From: Nioella ostreopsis
Lineage (GTDB): Bacteria; Pseudomonadota; Alphaproteobacteria; Rhodobacterales; Rhodobacteraceae
Assembly (NCBI RefSeq): GCF_004000255.1
Contig: NZ_RCIQ01000017.1
Location: forward strand, 20,082 to 84,081
Direction of reading: 5' to 3'
DNA: 64,000 nucleotides
Below, piece after piece: positions 25,751 through 34,174 of the stretch. The notes beneath the pieces were generated by a model that saw only the letters and a list, made by a program, of their open reading frames with translations, was not told where the DNA came from and searched no databases. The position numbers were made by a program, and so were the translations under genes. Each line of letters starts with the position of its first letter. Position 1 is the first letter of the stretch.

Positions 25751-26353
25751 ATGCGTATTCTGTTCTGCCTTTTCCTGATGACTGGCGCGGCCCTGGCCGA
25801 CCCCTGCACACAGTCGCCCCGCGCTTTCTGGTCCCAAGCCTGTTCCGATCCGCTGACCCGCGCCGTCACGCTGGAGATGGAGGCGCTGATAACTGAGGTT
25901 CGCGAAACGCCCGGTCTGCATCCCGGCACCTGGGCCGCGCTCGGGTTGCGGGCCGAGATGGTATACGGGCAGCTCGATGATTGTCTGGGAACGGATGCGC
26001 CACCCGCCTGCATGCTGCCCATTGCAGCGGGTTACGCAGCGGAGCTTCTGGAAGGCCCCTATCTGAACGGCGAACGAGAGGGGCTGGCGCGCGGGCCGGT
26101 CGATCTTCTCTGCCCCCAATTCGCCCGCCCCTTCCACTTGACCCGCTTCGATACCGACCCTGCCTTGATCTGGATCTCTCCCGGCTATGCGCTGCTGACG
26201 CAGGATATCGACGCATGGAACGTGGTCTTTGGCGGCGACGGACCGGAGGGCACGATCGACCTGGGTATTACCCCCGCCGGGCAGGTGGTGCTGACCGGGC
26301 TGAGCAACCGGCCCATGCCCTGCATGATCGCGGATGAAACGGTGCTGCGCTAG
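25751..26353 (+). CDS. Secreted hypothetical protein, 200 residues
   Basis: A short signal peptide (MRILFCLFLMTGAALA) is followed by a domain with six cysteines (CTQS, ACSD, DDCL, PACM, LLCP, MPCM), likely disulfide-bonded in the periplasm. I do not recognise the family. It lies 37 bp after the metallopeptidase gene on the same strand and may share its transcript. The stop overlaps the DUF1801 gene stop by 4 bp in convergent orientation. Confidence 0.7.
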   Translation: MRILFCLFLMTGAALADPCTQSPRAFWSQACSDPLTRAVTLEMEALITEVRETPGLHPGTWAALGLRAEMVYGQLDDCLGTDAPPACMLPIAAGYAAELLEGPYLNGEREGLARGPVDLLCPQFARPFHLTRFDTDPALIWISPGYALLTQDIDAWNVVFGGDGPEGTIDLGITPAGQVVLTGLSNRPMPCMIADETVLR

Positions 26354-26784
26354 CTCGCCCGGACGGGCCAGCGTTTGCCCAGATCGTCCAGACCCGCGCG
26401 AACAAGCTCCTCAAGCACGGTCAGGTGGATATCGGCCAGCTTGTTCACATAGAGGCAGGATTTGCCGATCCTGTGCTTGCCAAGCCGGTCAAGGATCGAC
26501 CCGAAATCTGCATAACCCGGCAGGATGTAGATCGACAGGTTGGCCTTGCGGGGGCTGAAGCCGGTGGCGAGGAAATCGCCCTCACGCCCGCTGTCATAGG
26601 TGTAGTGATACTGGCCGTAGCCGATGATGGTGGGTCCCCACATGCGGGGCTGAAATCCCGTCACCCGCCGGAACAGCCCGTCGAGAACCAAAGAATCGGC
26701 CCGGCGGGTCGGATGGTCGAGCGCTGCGATGAAGTCAGCGGGATCGACCGGCGTGACCGTAGTTTTGTTCTCTGCCTTGGACAT
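26350..26784 (-). CDS. DUF1801 domain-containing protein
   Basis: This 144-residue protein has the DUF1801 pattern: ADSLVLDGLFRRVTGFQPRMWGPTIIGYGQYHY (shown by residues about 30-62) and SIYILPGYADFGSILDRLGKHRIGKSCLYVNKL. Members are small iron-sulfur-scaffold-like folds (YdhG/frataxin-like) of uncertain role. The ATG at 26784 is preceded by AGGAGG; the six upstream residues in the open frame are not needed. Confidence 0.82.
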   Translation of the reverse strand: MSKAENKTTVTPVDPADFIAALDHPTRRADSLVLDGLFRRVTGFQPRMWGPTIIGYGQYHYTYDSGREGDFLATGFSPRKANLSIYILPGYADFGSILDRLGKHRIGKSCLYVNKLADIHLTVLEELVRAGLDDLGKRWPVRAS

Positions 26785-26837
26785 GGGCGGGCCTCCTGCC
26801 ACGGGAGAGTAGCAGCAGATGGCCCGCCAGCGAAGGG

Positions 26838-27218
26838 TCAGGCGTAGCTGACCACCTCGATCTCGATATTGTCGGGGCCGTCGAAATAGAACCGGCGGCC
26901 AGGTTCATAGTCGCCGTGGTTATGCGGGTGGTAGCCTGCGGCTTTCACCTTCGCCTCGACCGCATCAAGGTCTTCGACCACCACGCCGATATGGTTCAGC
27001 CCGCCCGGTGTGCGGTAGCGGTCGGGGGCCTTCATCTGGCCACCCTGGCTATAGGCCACGACGTAGCTGTCCTCGTTGCCCACATGGATGGAATGCCCTC
27101 CTCCCTTGCCCTCACCCTGCCAGCGGATGCGCCAGCCAAAGAGATCGACCAGCAGGTCGGCCATCGCCTGCGGGTCGCTGACGGTTACGTTCACATGTTC
27201 CAGAAAGGCTGCGGTCAT
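26838..27218 (-). CDS. VOC family protein (glyoxalase/bleomycin-resistance fold)
   Basis: This 126-residue single-module pair protein starts FLEHVNVTVSDPQAMADLLVDLFGW and contains GGLNHIGVVVEDLDAVEAKV and a C-terminal DNIEIEVVSY. The histidines and the glutamate are the usual metal ligands of VOC dioxygenases and lyases. AAGGAGA precedes the ATG. It is divergent from soxR, and a SoxR-type operator lies in its promoter, so it is probably induced by redox-cycling compounds. Confidence 0.85.
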   Translation of the reverse strand: MTAAFLEHVNVTVSDPQAMADLLVDLFGWRIRWQGEGKGGGHSIHVGNEDSYVVAYSQGGQMKAPDRYRTPGGLNHIGVVVEDLDAVEAKVKAAGYHPHNHGDYEPGRRFYFDGPDNIEIEVVSYA

Positions 27219-27267
27219 ATCGGGTCTCCTTCACGGTTGATTCGCTTTCCGGTTTCATGGTGTAATT

Positions 27268-27285
27268 GCTAAAGTTCACTTTAGC
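27268..27285. promoter_or_regulatory. SoxR-type operator between soxR and the VOC gene
   Basis: GCTAAAGT-TC-ACTTTAGC is an 18-bp inverted repeat with an 8-bp arm, the same size and AAGTT/ACTT core as known SoxR sites. On the minus strand it lies between TTGAGC (27284-27289) and TACACC (27259-27264), a 19-base spacer, the stretched spacing typical of MerR/SoxR-activated promoters. It points toward the VOC gene. Confidence 0.72.
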
Positions 27286-27300
27286 TCAAGGAATTTCTTC

Positions 27301-27747
27301 ATGCGCCGCCCCGGGGATATGCTGCCGATTGGCCGGATTGCCGAACGGACCGGCATGGCCGTGTCCGCCATCCGCTATTACGAGGCCGAGGGGCTGGTGC
27401 ATCCGATCCGCACCGCCGCCGGGCAACGGCAGTTCCGGCGGTCGGACATTCGGCGGCTCAGCTTCGTCAAGATCGCACAGGAACTGGGGTTTTCGCTGAG
27501 CGAGATCCGCGAGGAGATGGCCAGGCTGCCCGAGGGGCGCACCCCCACCAAGGCCGATTGGGAACGGATCAGCCGCCGCTTCCGCGCGGTGCTGGACGAG
27601 CGCATCGACCGGCTGCAACGCACCCGGGACAAGCTGGATGGCTGCATCGGCTGCGGCTGCCTGAGCCTGAAGAGCTGCGCGCTCTACAATCCCGACGATG
27701 AGAAGGGCGCACGCGGGGCGGGGCCGCGCAACATCATCGACGGCTAG
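27301..27747 (+). CDS. soxR: Redox-sensitive transcriptional activator SoxR
   Basis: This is a 148-residue MerR-family protein. The N-terminal winged helix (IGRIAERTGMAVSAIRYYEAEGLV) is followed by a dimer helix and the [2Fe-2S] motif CIGCGCLSLKSC (residues about 116-127), whose four cysteines define SoxR. Oxidation of the cluster activates target promoters. AAGGAA lies 8 bp before the ATG. The operator upstream suggests it controls the divergent VOC gene and perhaps itself. Confidence 0.93.
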   Translation: MRRPGDMLPIGRIAERTGMAVSAIRYYEAEGLVHPIRTAAGQRQFRRSDIRRLSFVKIAQELGFSLSEIREEMARLPEGRTPTKADWERISRRFRAVLDERIDRLQRTRDKLDGCIGCGCLSLKSCALYNPDDEKGARGAGPRNIIDG

Positions 27748-28295
27748 CGGAAGGCCGGTCCATGGCACCAGATGGTGAGCGAACGGCGTTCACCCTCGGT
27801 CACCGGTGTCACCCGATGCAGCACAAAAGAGGGGAAGAGCGTTGCCGCACCCTGCGCGGTATCGGCGGTGACGATCCCCGCCCCCGGCATCAGTTCGAGC
27901 ATTCCGCCCGCATAGTCGGACGGCTCCGACAGTTGCACGACCATCGTGAGCTTGCGTTTCGAGGCGAACCGCCCGTCACCGATATCGGAATGCCAATCGA
28001 AATGCCCCTGCCGGTCGGCCCCATAGCGGGCGACCTGTGCGGATTCCGAAAAATCGGTCAGATCATAGCCATAGACCTGCCGGTTGGCATCCCGCACCAG
28101 TGCGATGATCTTGTCCATCACCCAATCGGCTTCTGCCACCTCATCCAGCCAGACCAGGTCGGCCCGGCGCAGATTGTGGTCGGTGGCGTTGCGGGTGAGG
28201 CCCGCATCCTGCGCAGGGGCAGATTCGGCCAAGGTGGTGATATGAGCGCAATCCTCCGGGGTGAAGGCTGCGCGGACGGTGTGGATCTGGATCAT
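27744..28295 (-). CDS. 2-oxoglutarate/Fe(II) oxygenase (prolyl 4-hydroxylase-like)
   Basis: This 183-residue protein has the HxD...H iron site: GHFDWHSDIGDG gives His and Asp, and FVLHRVTPVTEGERRSLTIW gives the distal His and the 2-oxoglutarate-binding Arg. It resembles PKHD-type and P4Hc-fold hydroxylases. The ATG at 28295 (MIQIHTVRAAFT) is used because the 39 upstream codons overlap hairpin-rich intergenic DNA. The ribosome-binding site is weak. The stop overlaps the soxR stop by 4 bp. Confidence 0.8.
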   Translation of the reverse strand: MIQIHTVRAAFTPEDCAHITTLAESAPAQDAGLTRNATDHNLRRADLVWLDEVAEADWVMDKIIALVRDANRQVYGYDLTDFSESAQVARYGADRQGHFDWHSDIGDGRFASKRKLTMVVQLSEPSDYAGGMLELMPGAGIVTADTAQGAATLFPSFVLHRVTPVTEGERRSLTIWCHGPAFR

Positions 28296-28398
28296 GGGAA
28301 GGAGGCGGTCCGAATAATGATCCTCGCGGATGGCAGATGTCACGTGATCCGTCGCGCCGGAAAGCGACCGGAGGGGCGGATTGCGACGGGTTTTTCGC

Positions 28399-28524
28399 CG
28401 TGCCTTCGGCACGTCGACCCGCGCGCGGCTGCGCCGCGCGATGAGTGGCTTAGGGGAAAGAAAGGGGGCGCTGCCCCCGTCGCCTATCGGCGACTCCCCC
28501 GAGGTACTTGGACCAAGATGAAAG
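28399..28524. repeat. Intergenic cluster of four hairpins with conserved tail
   Basis: Four perfect stem-loops follow each other: CGTGCC/GGCACG (28399-28413), CGCGCGGC/GCCGCGCG (28422-28440), GGGGGC/GCCCCC (28464-28478) and GTCGCC/GGCGAC (28479-28494). The end is GAGGTACTTGGACCAAGATG plus AAAG (28501-28524), which matches 18190-18213 at 22 of 24 bases. It fills most of the gap between nadE and the oxygenase gene and looks like a REP/BIME-type mosaic. Confidence 0.7.
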
Positions 28525-28527
28525 GGT

Positions 28528-30186
28528 CTAGCTCGGGTCGCGCCAGCGGTTCACGATCGGGTAGCGGCGGTCGAGCCAGAAGGCGCGTTCGGTCAGGCGG
28601 GCACCGGGGGCGGACTGGAAGCGTTTGTATTCCGAGATGTAGATCAGGCTTTCGACCTTCTTCACCGTCTCGCGGTCATAGCCCATGGCGACGACGTCAG
28701 CGACCGAGGCTTCCTTGTCGATCAGCATCTCGAGGATCACGTCGAGCACTTCATAGGGTGGTAGGCTGTCCTCGTCCTTCTGATCCTCGCGCAACTCGGC
28801 GGTCGGGGGCTTGTCGATGACGCGGGGTGGGATGACCTCGCCTGCGGGGGCCAGCATCCAAGGGCGATGATTGGCGTTGCGCCAGCGGCAGGTTTCGAAG
28901 ACGCGGGTTTTATACATGTCCTTGATCGGGTTGTAGCCACCCGCCATGTCGCCATAGATCGTGGCGTAGCCCACGGCGACCTCGGACTTGTTGCCGGTGG
29001 TCAGCAGCATTTCCCCGAACTTGTTGGACAACGCCATCAGGATCACGCCGCGCAGGCGGCTTTGGATGTTTTCCTCGGTGAGGTCCGGGTTCATCCCGGC
29101 GAAGAGCGGCGCCAGCGCCTCCGTCATCGCGGCGCGGGGGCCAGAGATGGGCACGGTATCGAGCCGTGTGCCAAGCGCCTTTGCCACGGCGGCGGCATCT
29201 TCGAGCGACTCGGTCGAGGTATATTCGGACGGCAGCATCACGCAGCGGACATTCTCGGGCCCGAGCGCATCGGCGGCGATGGTCGCCACGATGGCGGAAT
29301 CGATGCCGCCTGACAGCCCCAGAAGCACCTTCCTGAACCCGGTCTTGCCGAGATAATCGCGGACCGATTCGACCATGCAGCGGTAATCGGCCTCCCATTC
29401 ATCGGGCAGATGCGCCTTGACGCCCTCCACCGCGCGCCAGCCTTCATCGCCGCGCTCGAAATCCACATGGGTCAGAACCTCATCCATGAAGGGCATCTGC
29501 ACGGCCAGCGCCCCGCCGGGGTTCAGCACGAAGCTCGCCCCGTCAAAGATCTGATCGTCCTGCGCGCCGGTGAGGTTGAGATAGGCCAGAGGCAGGCCGG
29601 TTTCGATCACGCGCGCCACGGTCACGGCCTGGCGGATGTTCATCTTGCCGCGATGATAGGGCGAGCCATTGGGGGAAATCAGGATCTCGGCCCCGGTTTC
29701 TTCCAGCGTTTCGCAGACATCCTCGAACCAGCAATCCTCGCAGATGGGGAAGCCGATGCGCACCGGACCGATCTGAACCGGCCCCTGCATCTCACCCGCA
29801 TGGTAATAACGCTTTTCGTCGAAGACGTTGTAATTGGGCAGGTGATGCTTGAGAACTGTCGCCTGCACCTTGCCGCCCTGAAGAATGAAATAGGCGTTGA
29901 AGGGCTTGTCGCCACCGGGCCAGGGCCCGCCGATTCCAATGGCGGGGCCATCGGCACAATCGGCGGCCAGCTTTTCCACCACGCGGGCCACATCGGCGGC
30001 GAAGGCGGGTTTGCGCACAAGGTCCTGCAACTGGTAGCCGGTCACGAACATCTCGGGGAAAGCGACCAGGTCCGCTCCGGCGGCTCTTGCCTCGGCCCAT
30101 GCATCTCGCGCCTTTGCGGTATTGGCCTCCAGCGCGCCGACGGTGGCGTTGAGCTGCGCGAGCGTTACTCGGAATCTGTCGGACAT
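28528..30186 (-). CDS. nadE: NAD+ synthase, glutamine-dependent
   Basis: This 552-residue two-domain enzyme performs the last step of NAD biosynthesis. The N-terminal nitrilase-type glutaminase domain (about 1-250) has Glu (FPEMFVTGY), Lys (LKHHLPNYNVFDE) and Cys (CEDCWF) of the catalytic triad. The C-terminal synthetase domain starts near 275 and carries the ATP-binding SGGIDSA motif (residues about 295-301). The length is normal. The start at 30186 is followed by the typical MSDRFRVTLAQLNATVGAL. Confidence 0.95.
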   Translation of the reverse strand: MSDRFRVTLAQLNATVGALEANTAKARDAWAEARAAGADLVAFPEMFVTGYQLQDLVRKPAFAADVARVVEKLAADCADGPAIGIGGPWPGGDKPFNAYFILQGGKVQATVLKHHLPNYNVFDEKRYYHAGEMQGPVQIGPVRIGFPICEDCWFEDVCETLEETGAEILISPNGSPYHRGKMNIRQAVTVARVIETGLPLAYLNLTGAQDDQIFDGASFVLNPGGALAVQMPFMDEVLTHVDFERGDEGWRAVEGVKAHLPDEWEADYRCMVESVRDYLGKTGFRKVLLGLSGGIDSAIVATIAADALGPENVRCVMLPSEYTSTESLEDAAAVAKALGTRLDTVPISGPRAAMTEALAPLFAGMNPDLTEENIQSRLRGVILMALSNKFGEMLLTTGNKSEVAVGYATIYGDMAGGYNPIKDMYKTRVFETCRWRNANHRPWMLAPAGEVIPPRVIDKPPTAELREDQKDEDSLPPYEVLDVILEMLIDKEASVADVVAMGYDRETVKKVESLIYISEYKRFQSAPGARLTERAFWLDRRYPIVNRWRDPS

Positions 30187-30333
30187 GGGGCCTCGCCTCG
30201 GGTCGGTATCAAGCCGCCTTTTAGCAGATCACCGCCCGCCGCCAAGCCACCCGGGCCAAAAGACATTGCGAGGTTAATCCCCCTCCACTAGGTTTATCGG
30301 CGACACGGGCAACGAAAACCTCAAAGGGGGCAC

Positions 30334-31872
30334 ATGGTGGGCCAAGCAGGTAAGGGCTTCCTACACCGCGTTTTCATGGCAGGCAGCACCGCGCTGTTGC
30401 TGTCCGGTGCCGCTTGGGCGCAAGAGAGCGGTGAAGTCGAGATCCACATGTACGAAGGTGGCGGGATCTACGAGGGCACGTTCCGCAACGGGGTCCAGCA
30501 TGGCACCGGCACCTACCGCCTGCCCAATGGCTATGAATATACCGGCGAATGGGTCGATGGCGAAATTCGCGGCCAGGGCCGCGCGGTGTTCCCCGATGGC
30601 TCGATCTATGAAGGGGCCTTTGCCGAAGGGCGTCCCCATGGTTTTGGCTCGATCACCTTCGCCGATGGCTCGACCTATGAGGGCGAATGGTCCGAGGGCC
30701 GCATCAACGGCCAGGGCGTGGCGCTCTATGCCAATGGCGTGCGCTACGAGGGCGGCTTCCGCAATGCGCTGCATCACGGCACCGGCACGATGGATAGCCC
30801 CAATGGCTATCGCTACGAAGGCCAGTGGGTGAACGGGCTGAAACAGGGCGCGGGCCGCATCACCTACCCCGATGGCGCGGTGTATGAGGGCAATTTCGAA
30901 AACGGCCAGCGTCAGGGCCAGGGCCGGCTGGAGATGCCCGATGGCGTCATCTACGAAGGCCAGTGGCAGGCGGGCCAGATCAACGGCACCGGCACGCTGA
31001 CGCAACCCAATGGCGATGTCTACGAAGGCCAGCTCGTGAACGGCCAGCGGCAGGGGCAGGGCGTGGTGCGCTATGCCAATGGCGACCGCTACGAGGGCGC
31101 GTTCGCCAATGATCGCCGCCATGGGCAGGGCGAGTTCCGCGGCGCTGACGGATACCTCTATGTCGGCCAGTGGATCGACGGGCGGATCGAGGGCACCGGC
31201 ACGGTCACCTATCCCGATGGCTCTGTCTACGAAGGCGCGTTCCGCAATGACCTCGCCCATGGGCGCGGGATGATCACCTATGCCGACGAATCCACCTATG
31301 ACGGCGAATGGGTCGAAGGGGTGATTCAGGGCTTTGGCGTCGCACGCTATGCCAACGGGCTGGTCTATGAAGGCCAGTTCCTGAACGCCCGCCAGCACGG
31401 TCAGGGCGTCATGACCTACACCGACGGCTACCGCTACGAGGGCGCGTGGCAGGACGGGTTACGCCACGGGCAGGGCATTGCCACCTATGCCGATGGCACG
31501 GTCTACGAGGGCGGCTTCGTCGCGGGCCAGCGCGAGGGCGAGGGCACGCTGACCATGCCCGACGGCTTCACCTATACCGGCGAATGGCAGGGCGGAGAGA
31601 TCAACGGCACCGGCCGCGCCACCTATGCCAATGGCGATGTCTATCAGGGCCGCTTCGTGAACGGTACGCGGCAGGGCGCGGGCACCATGACCTACGCCGC
31701 CACCGAGGATCAGGAAGCGCGCGTCGTACAAGGCATGTGGGAAGAGGGCCGTCTCGTGGTCGATGCCGATCCAGACGCGGATGCGACCGAAGAGGACACC
31801 ACGACGTCAGATGAAGCGACACCCGAGCCCCCGACCGAGGCAACCGGCAACGGGGAACCCGCAAGCGAGTGA
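30334..31872 (+). CDS. Secreted MORN-repeat protein with 18 repeats
   Basis: This 512-residue protein has a signal peptide (ending AAWA, about residue 30) and then 18 consecutive 23-residue MORN repeats (YEGxFxNGxxHGxGxxxxxxG). The consensus sixth position alternates F and W, so the true unit is 46 residues. The phase slips once at repeats 9-10. The last 50 residues are acidic and Thr/Glu-rich (DADATEEDTTTSDE). MORN repeats form long beta-hairpin rods and often bind other proteins. The role here is unknown. The antisense strand has a long false frame because of the repeats. Confidence 0.88.
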   Translation: MVGQAGKGFLHRVFMAGSTALLLSGAAWAQESGEVEIHMYEGGGIYEGTFRNGVQHGTGTYRLPNGYEYTGEWVDGEIRGQGRAVFPDGSIYEGAFAEGRPHGFGSITFADGSTYEGEWSEGRINGQGVALYANGVRYEGGFRNALHHGTGTMDSPNGYRYEGQWVNGLKQGAGRITYPDGAVYEGNFENGQRQGQGRLEMPDGVIYEGQWQAGQINGTGTLTQPNGDVYEGQLVNGQRQGQGVVRYANGDRYEGAFANDRRHGQGEFRGADGYLYVGQWIDGRIEGTGTVTYPDGSVYEGAFRNDLAHGRGMITYADESTYDGEWVEGVIQGFGVARYANGLVYEGQFLNARQHGQGVMTYTDGYRYEGAWQDGLRHGQGIATYADGTVYEGGFVAGQREGEGTLTMPDGFTYTGEWQGGEINGTGRATYANGDVYQGRFVNGTRQGAGTMTYAATEDQEARVVQGMWEEGRLVVDADPDADATEEDTTTSDEATPEPPTEATGNGEPASE

Positions 31873-31897
31873 CGAGCACCGGGCAGAGCCTGCCCCA

Positions 31898-33427
31898 TCA
31901 GACAGGCTCACCTGCATCCAGACTGGAAAGCAGGGCGTCCGCGTCGCTCAGGATCTCGGATTGTCGGGATGACTCCATCCGGTCCCAGGTGCGATACATC
32001 TGCGCCATGCGCGGATTCTGCGCGAACCGGTCGCGGTGGCGGCCAAGGAAGTGCCAATAGAGCAGGTTGAACGGACAGGCATCGGGACCGGTCTTGACCT
32101 TCACGCCATAGGCGCAGGTCTTGCAGTAATCCGACATCTTCGAAATGTAATTGCCGGATGAGACATAGGGTTTCGACCCCACCACACCGCCATCGGCGAA
32201 CTGGCTCATGCCCACGGTATTGGGCGCTTCCACCCATTCATAGGCGTCGGCGTAGACGGCCAGATACCACTCATGGACCTCGCCCGGGTCGATCCCGGCC
32301 AGCAGGGCGAAATTGCCGGTCACCATCAGCCGCTGGATATGGTGGGCGTAGGCCTCGCGCCGGGTGACGCCAACGGCCTCTTTCATGCAGCGCATGCGGG
32401 TCTCTCCGCCCCAGTAGACCGGCGGCAGTTTGCGGCTGTGGTCCAGCGCGTTGCGCTGTGCGTAGTCCGGCCCCTCGTGAAAGTAGATCCCCCGCACAAA
32501 CTCGCGCCAGCCGATGATCTGGCGGATGAACCCCTCAACGGCATTCAGCGGCGCGACGCCCGCGCGATAGGCGGCTTCCGCCCGGCGGCAGACCTCCAGC
32601 GGGTCCAGTAGCCCGGCATTGATGTAGACGGACAGGACCGAATGAAAGAGGAAATCCTGCCCCCTCACCATCGCATCCTGGTAATCGCCAAAACGCGGCA
32701 GGGCGTGGGCGATGAAGTGATCGAGCGCCTGCTCCGCCTGCGCAGGCTCGGTGGCGAACCAGAAGGGCCGCAGATCGCCGAAATGGGTGTCGAACCGTGT
32801 CTCGACGAGGTTCAGCACCTCCTCCGTCACGTCGTCGGGCTCGAACCGGGGTGGCACCGGGCCGGAAAGCCCCTTGGGCGGCCCCTTGCGGTTGTCGTGG
32901 TCGAAATTCCACTGCCCGCCTTCGGGCTGGACGCCGTCCATCAACAAACCTGTTTTGCGCCGCATCTCGCGGTAGAAGAACTCCATCCGCAGCGCCTTGC
33001 GGCCCTTAGCCCAGACATCGAATTCCGCATGTGTGCAAAGGAACCGGTCATCTTCCAGCAGGTGAACGGTCAGCGGATGATCCCGCAGCGCTTCGATCAG
33101 GCGCCATTCGCCGGGTTCCGTGGCGAGAACCTCAGACGCCCCGACCTCTTCCGCCCGCCGCAGCAACTCCGCCCCGATGGACCCCGCATTGTCCGGGTCA
33201 TCCAGCCGCGTATAGGCGACGCGCCAGCCGTCCTCCTGCAAGCGCGAAGCGAATTTGCGCATGGCGGCAAAGAGGAACGCGATCTTCTTGGGGTGGTGCG
33301 CGACATAGTCCGTTTCCGCCGCGACCTCCGCCATGACCACCACATCGCGCGCCCGGTCAGCCGCTTTCAGCGCCGCCACCGTGAGCGTCAGCTGATCGCC
33401 CAGAACCAGCACGAGGCGCGGGCTCAC
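31898..33427 (-). CDS. Cryptochrome/photolyase-related protein (FeS-BCP / PhrB-CryB type)
   Basis: This 509-residue protein starts SPRLVLVLGDQLT, typical of the iron-sulfur bacterial cryptochromes and photolyases. Four cysteines in the C-terminal half (MRCMKEA, YCKTCAY, ACPFN) would hold the 4Fe-4S cluster of this family. The FAD-binding part contains FVRGIYFHEGPDYAQRNALDH and HHIQRLMVTGNFALL. Members repair 6-4 photoproducts or act as light sensors. The GTG at 33427 overlaps the SDR stop; the adjacent GTG at 33430 is also possible. Confidence 0.9.
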   Translation of the reverse strand: MSPRLVLVLGDQLTLTVAALKAADRARDVVVMAEVAAETDYVAHHPKKIAFLFAAMRKFASRLQEDGWRVAYTRLDDPDNAGSIGAELLRRAEEVGASEVLATEPGEWRLIEALRDHPLTVHLLEDDRFLCTHAEFDVWAKGRKALRMEFFYREMRRKTGLLMDGVQPEGGQWNFDHDNRKGPPKGLSGPVPPRFEPDDVTEEVLNLVETRFDTHFGDLRPFWFATEPAQAEQALDHFIAHALPRFGDYQDAMVRGQDFLFHSVLSVYINAGLLDPLEVCRRAEAAYRAGVAPLNAVEGFIRQIIGWREFVRGIYFHEGPDYAQRNALDHSRKLPPVYWGGETRMRCMKEAVGVTRREAYAHHIQRLMVTGNFALLAGIDPGEVHEWYLAVYADAYEWVEAPNTVGMSQFADGGVVGSKPYVSSGNYISKMSDYCKTCAYGVKVKTGPDACPFNLLYWHFLGRHRDRFAQNPRMAQMYRTWDRMESSRQSEILSDADALLSSLDAGEPV

Positions 33428-34092
33428 CACGGCACCGCCTTGCCCGCCCAATCGAAGAACTGGCCACTGTCAGCGGGCGACAGCCCGTCGATGACACGAA
33501 TGAGGTTCTGCGCGGCCTCCTCGGGTGTCACCGATCCGTGCCGCGCCAGGTAAGGGCCGGTCAGCCGCGTCTGCACCGTGCCCGGATGCAAAGACACGAG
33601 GATCGCCTGTTTGCGCAGCCGCCCGTATTCGATGGCCGAGGTCCGCAGGATCTGGTTCACCGCCGCCTTGGCCGCGCGGTAGCTGATCCAGCCGCCAAGC
33701 CGGTTATCCCCGATCGACCCCACCCGCGCCGACAGAACGGCGACCACGGACCGCCGGTCACGCGGCACCAGCGGCAACAGGTGTTTCAGCACCAACGCCG
33801 GACCGATCGCGTTCAACGCGAACTGTGCGGCCATGTCGGCGGGGTCCAGCGTGCGGATGGTCTTCTCCGGCTCCGCCCCGTCGATCTGCAGCGCGCCAGT
33901 CGTGACCAGCACCCGGTCGAACGTGCCCTCCTGCGCGCCCAGAACCCGCGCGATGCTGGCCTCGTCCGTCAGGTCCAGCCCGTCCGCACTGCGCGACAGG
34001 CGCACGACCTCACCGCGCGGTTCCAGCGCGTCCGCCAGTGCCGCGCCGATCCCGCCCGAGGCGCCGATGATGAGTGTTCTGTCCTGTGTCAT
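33424..34092 (-). CDS. SDR family oxidoreductase
   Basis: This 222-residue short-chain dehydrogenase has the nucleotide-binding IIGASGGIGAALADAL near the N-terminus and a YRAAKAAVNQ motif supplying the catalytic Tyr and Lys, with Ser in VLSARVGS. It resembles C-factor/CsgA-like SDRs. The ATG at 34092 (MTQDRTLIIGAS) is used. It is coupled to the photolyase gene by a 4-bp overlap, so the two form a small operon. The substrate is unknown. Confidence 0.85.
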   Translation of the reverse strand: MTQDRTLIIGASGGIGAALADALEPRGEVVRLSRSADGLDLTDEASIARVLGAQEGTFDRVLVTTGALQIDGAEPEKTIRTLDPADMAAQFALNAIGPALVLKHLLPLVPRDRRSVVAVLSARVGSIGDNRLGGWISYRAAKAAVNQILRTSAIEYGRLRKQAILVSLHPGTVQTRLTGPYLARHGSVTPEEAAQNLIRVIDGLSPADSGQFFDWAGKAVPW

Positions 34093-34174
34093 GGGACGGG
34101 AGCTAATGCGCCCGACGCTCTGGTCAATCGCGCCATGCCCCGGCATTCTGGGCGAACCGGAAAAGGACGCGCCC

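Noticed and set aside
30361..31398. 345-residue minus-strand frame with repeated pattern
   Set aside because: It is the mirror of the MORN repeats. The periodic sequence keeps the antisense frame open by chance; the sense strand has the signal peptide and a ribosome-binding site.
31886..31909. Hairpin GAGCCTG/CAGGCTC as terminator between the MORN and photolyase genes
   Set aside because: There is no U-tract on either side and it overlaps the photolyase stop codon. It is too weak to list as a terminator.
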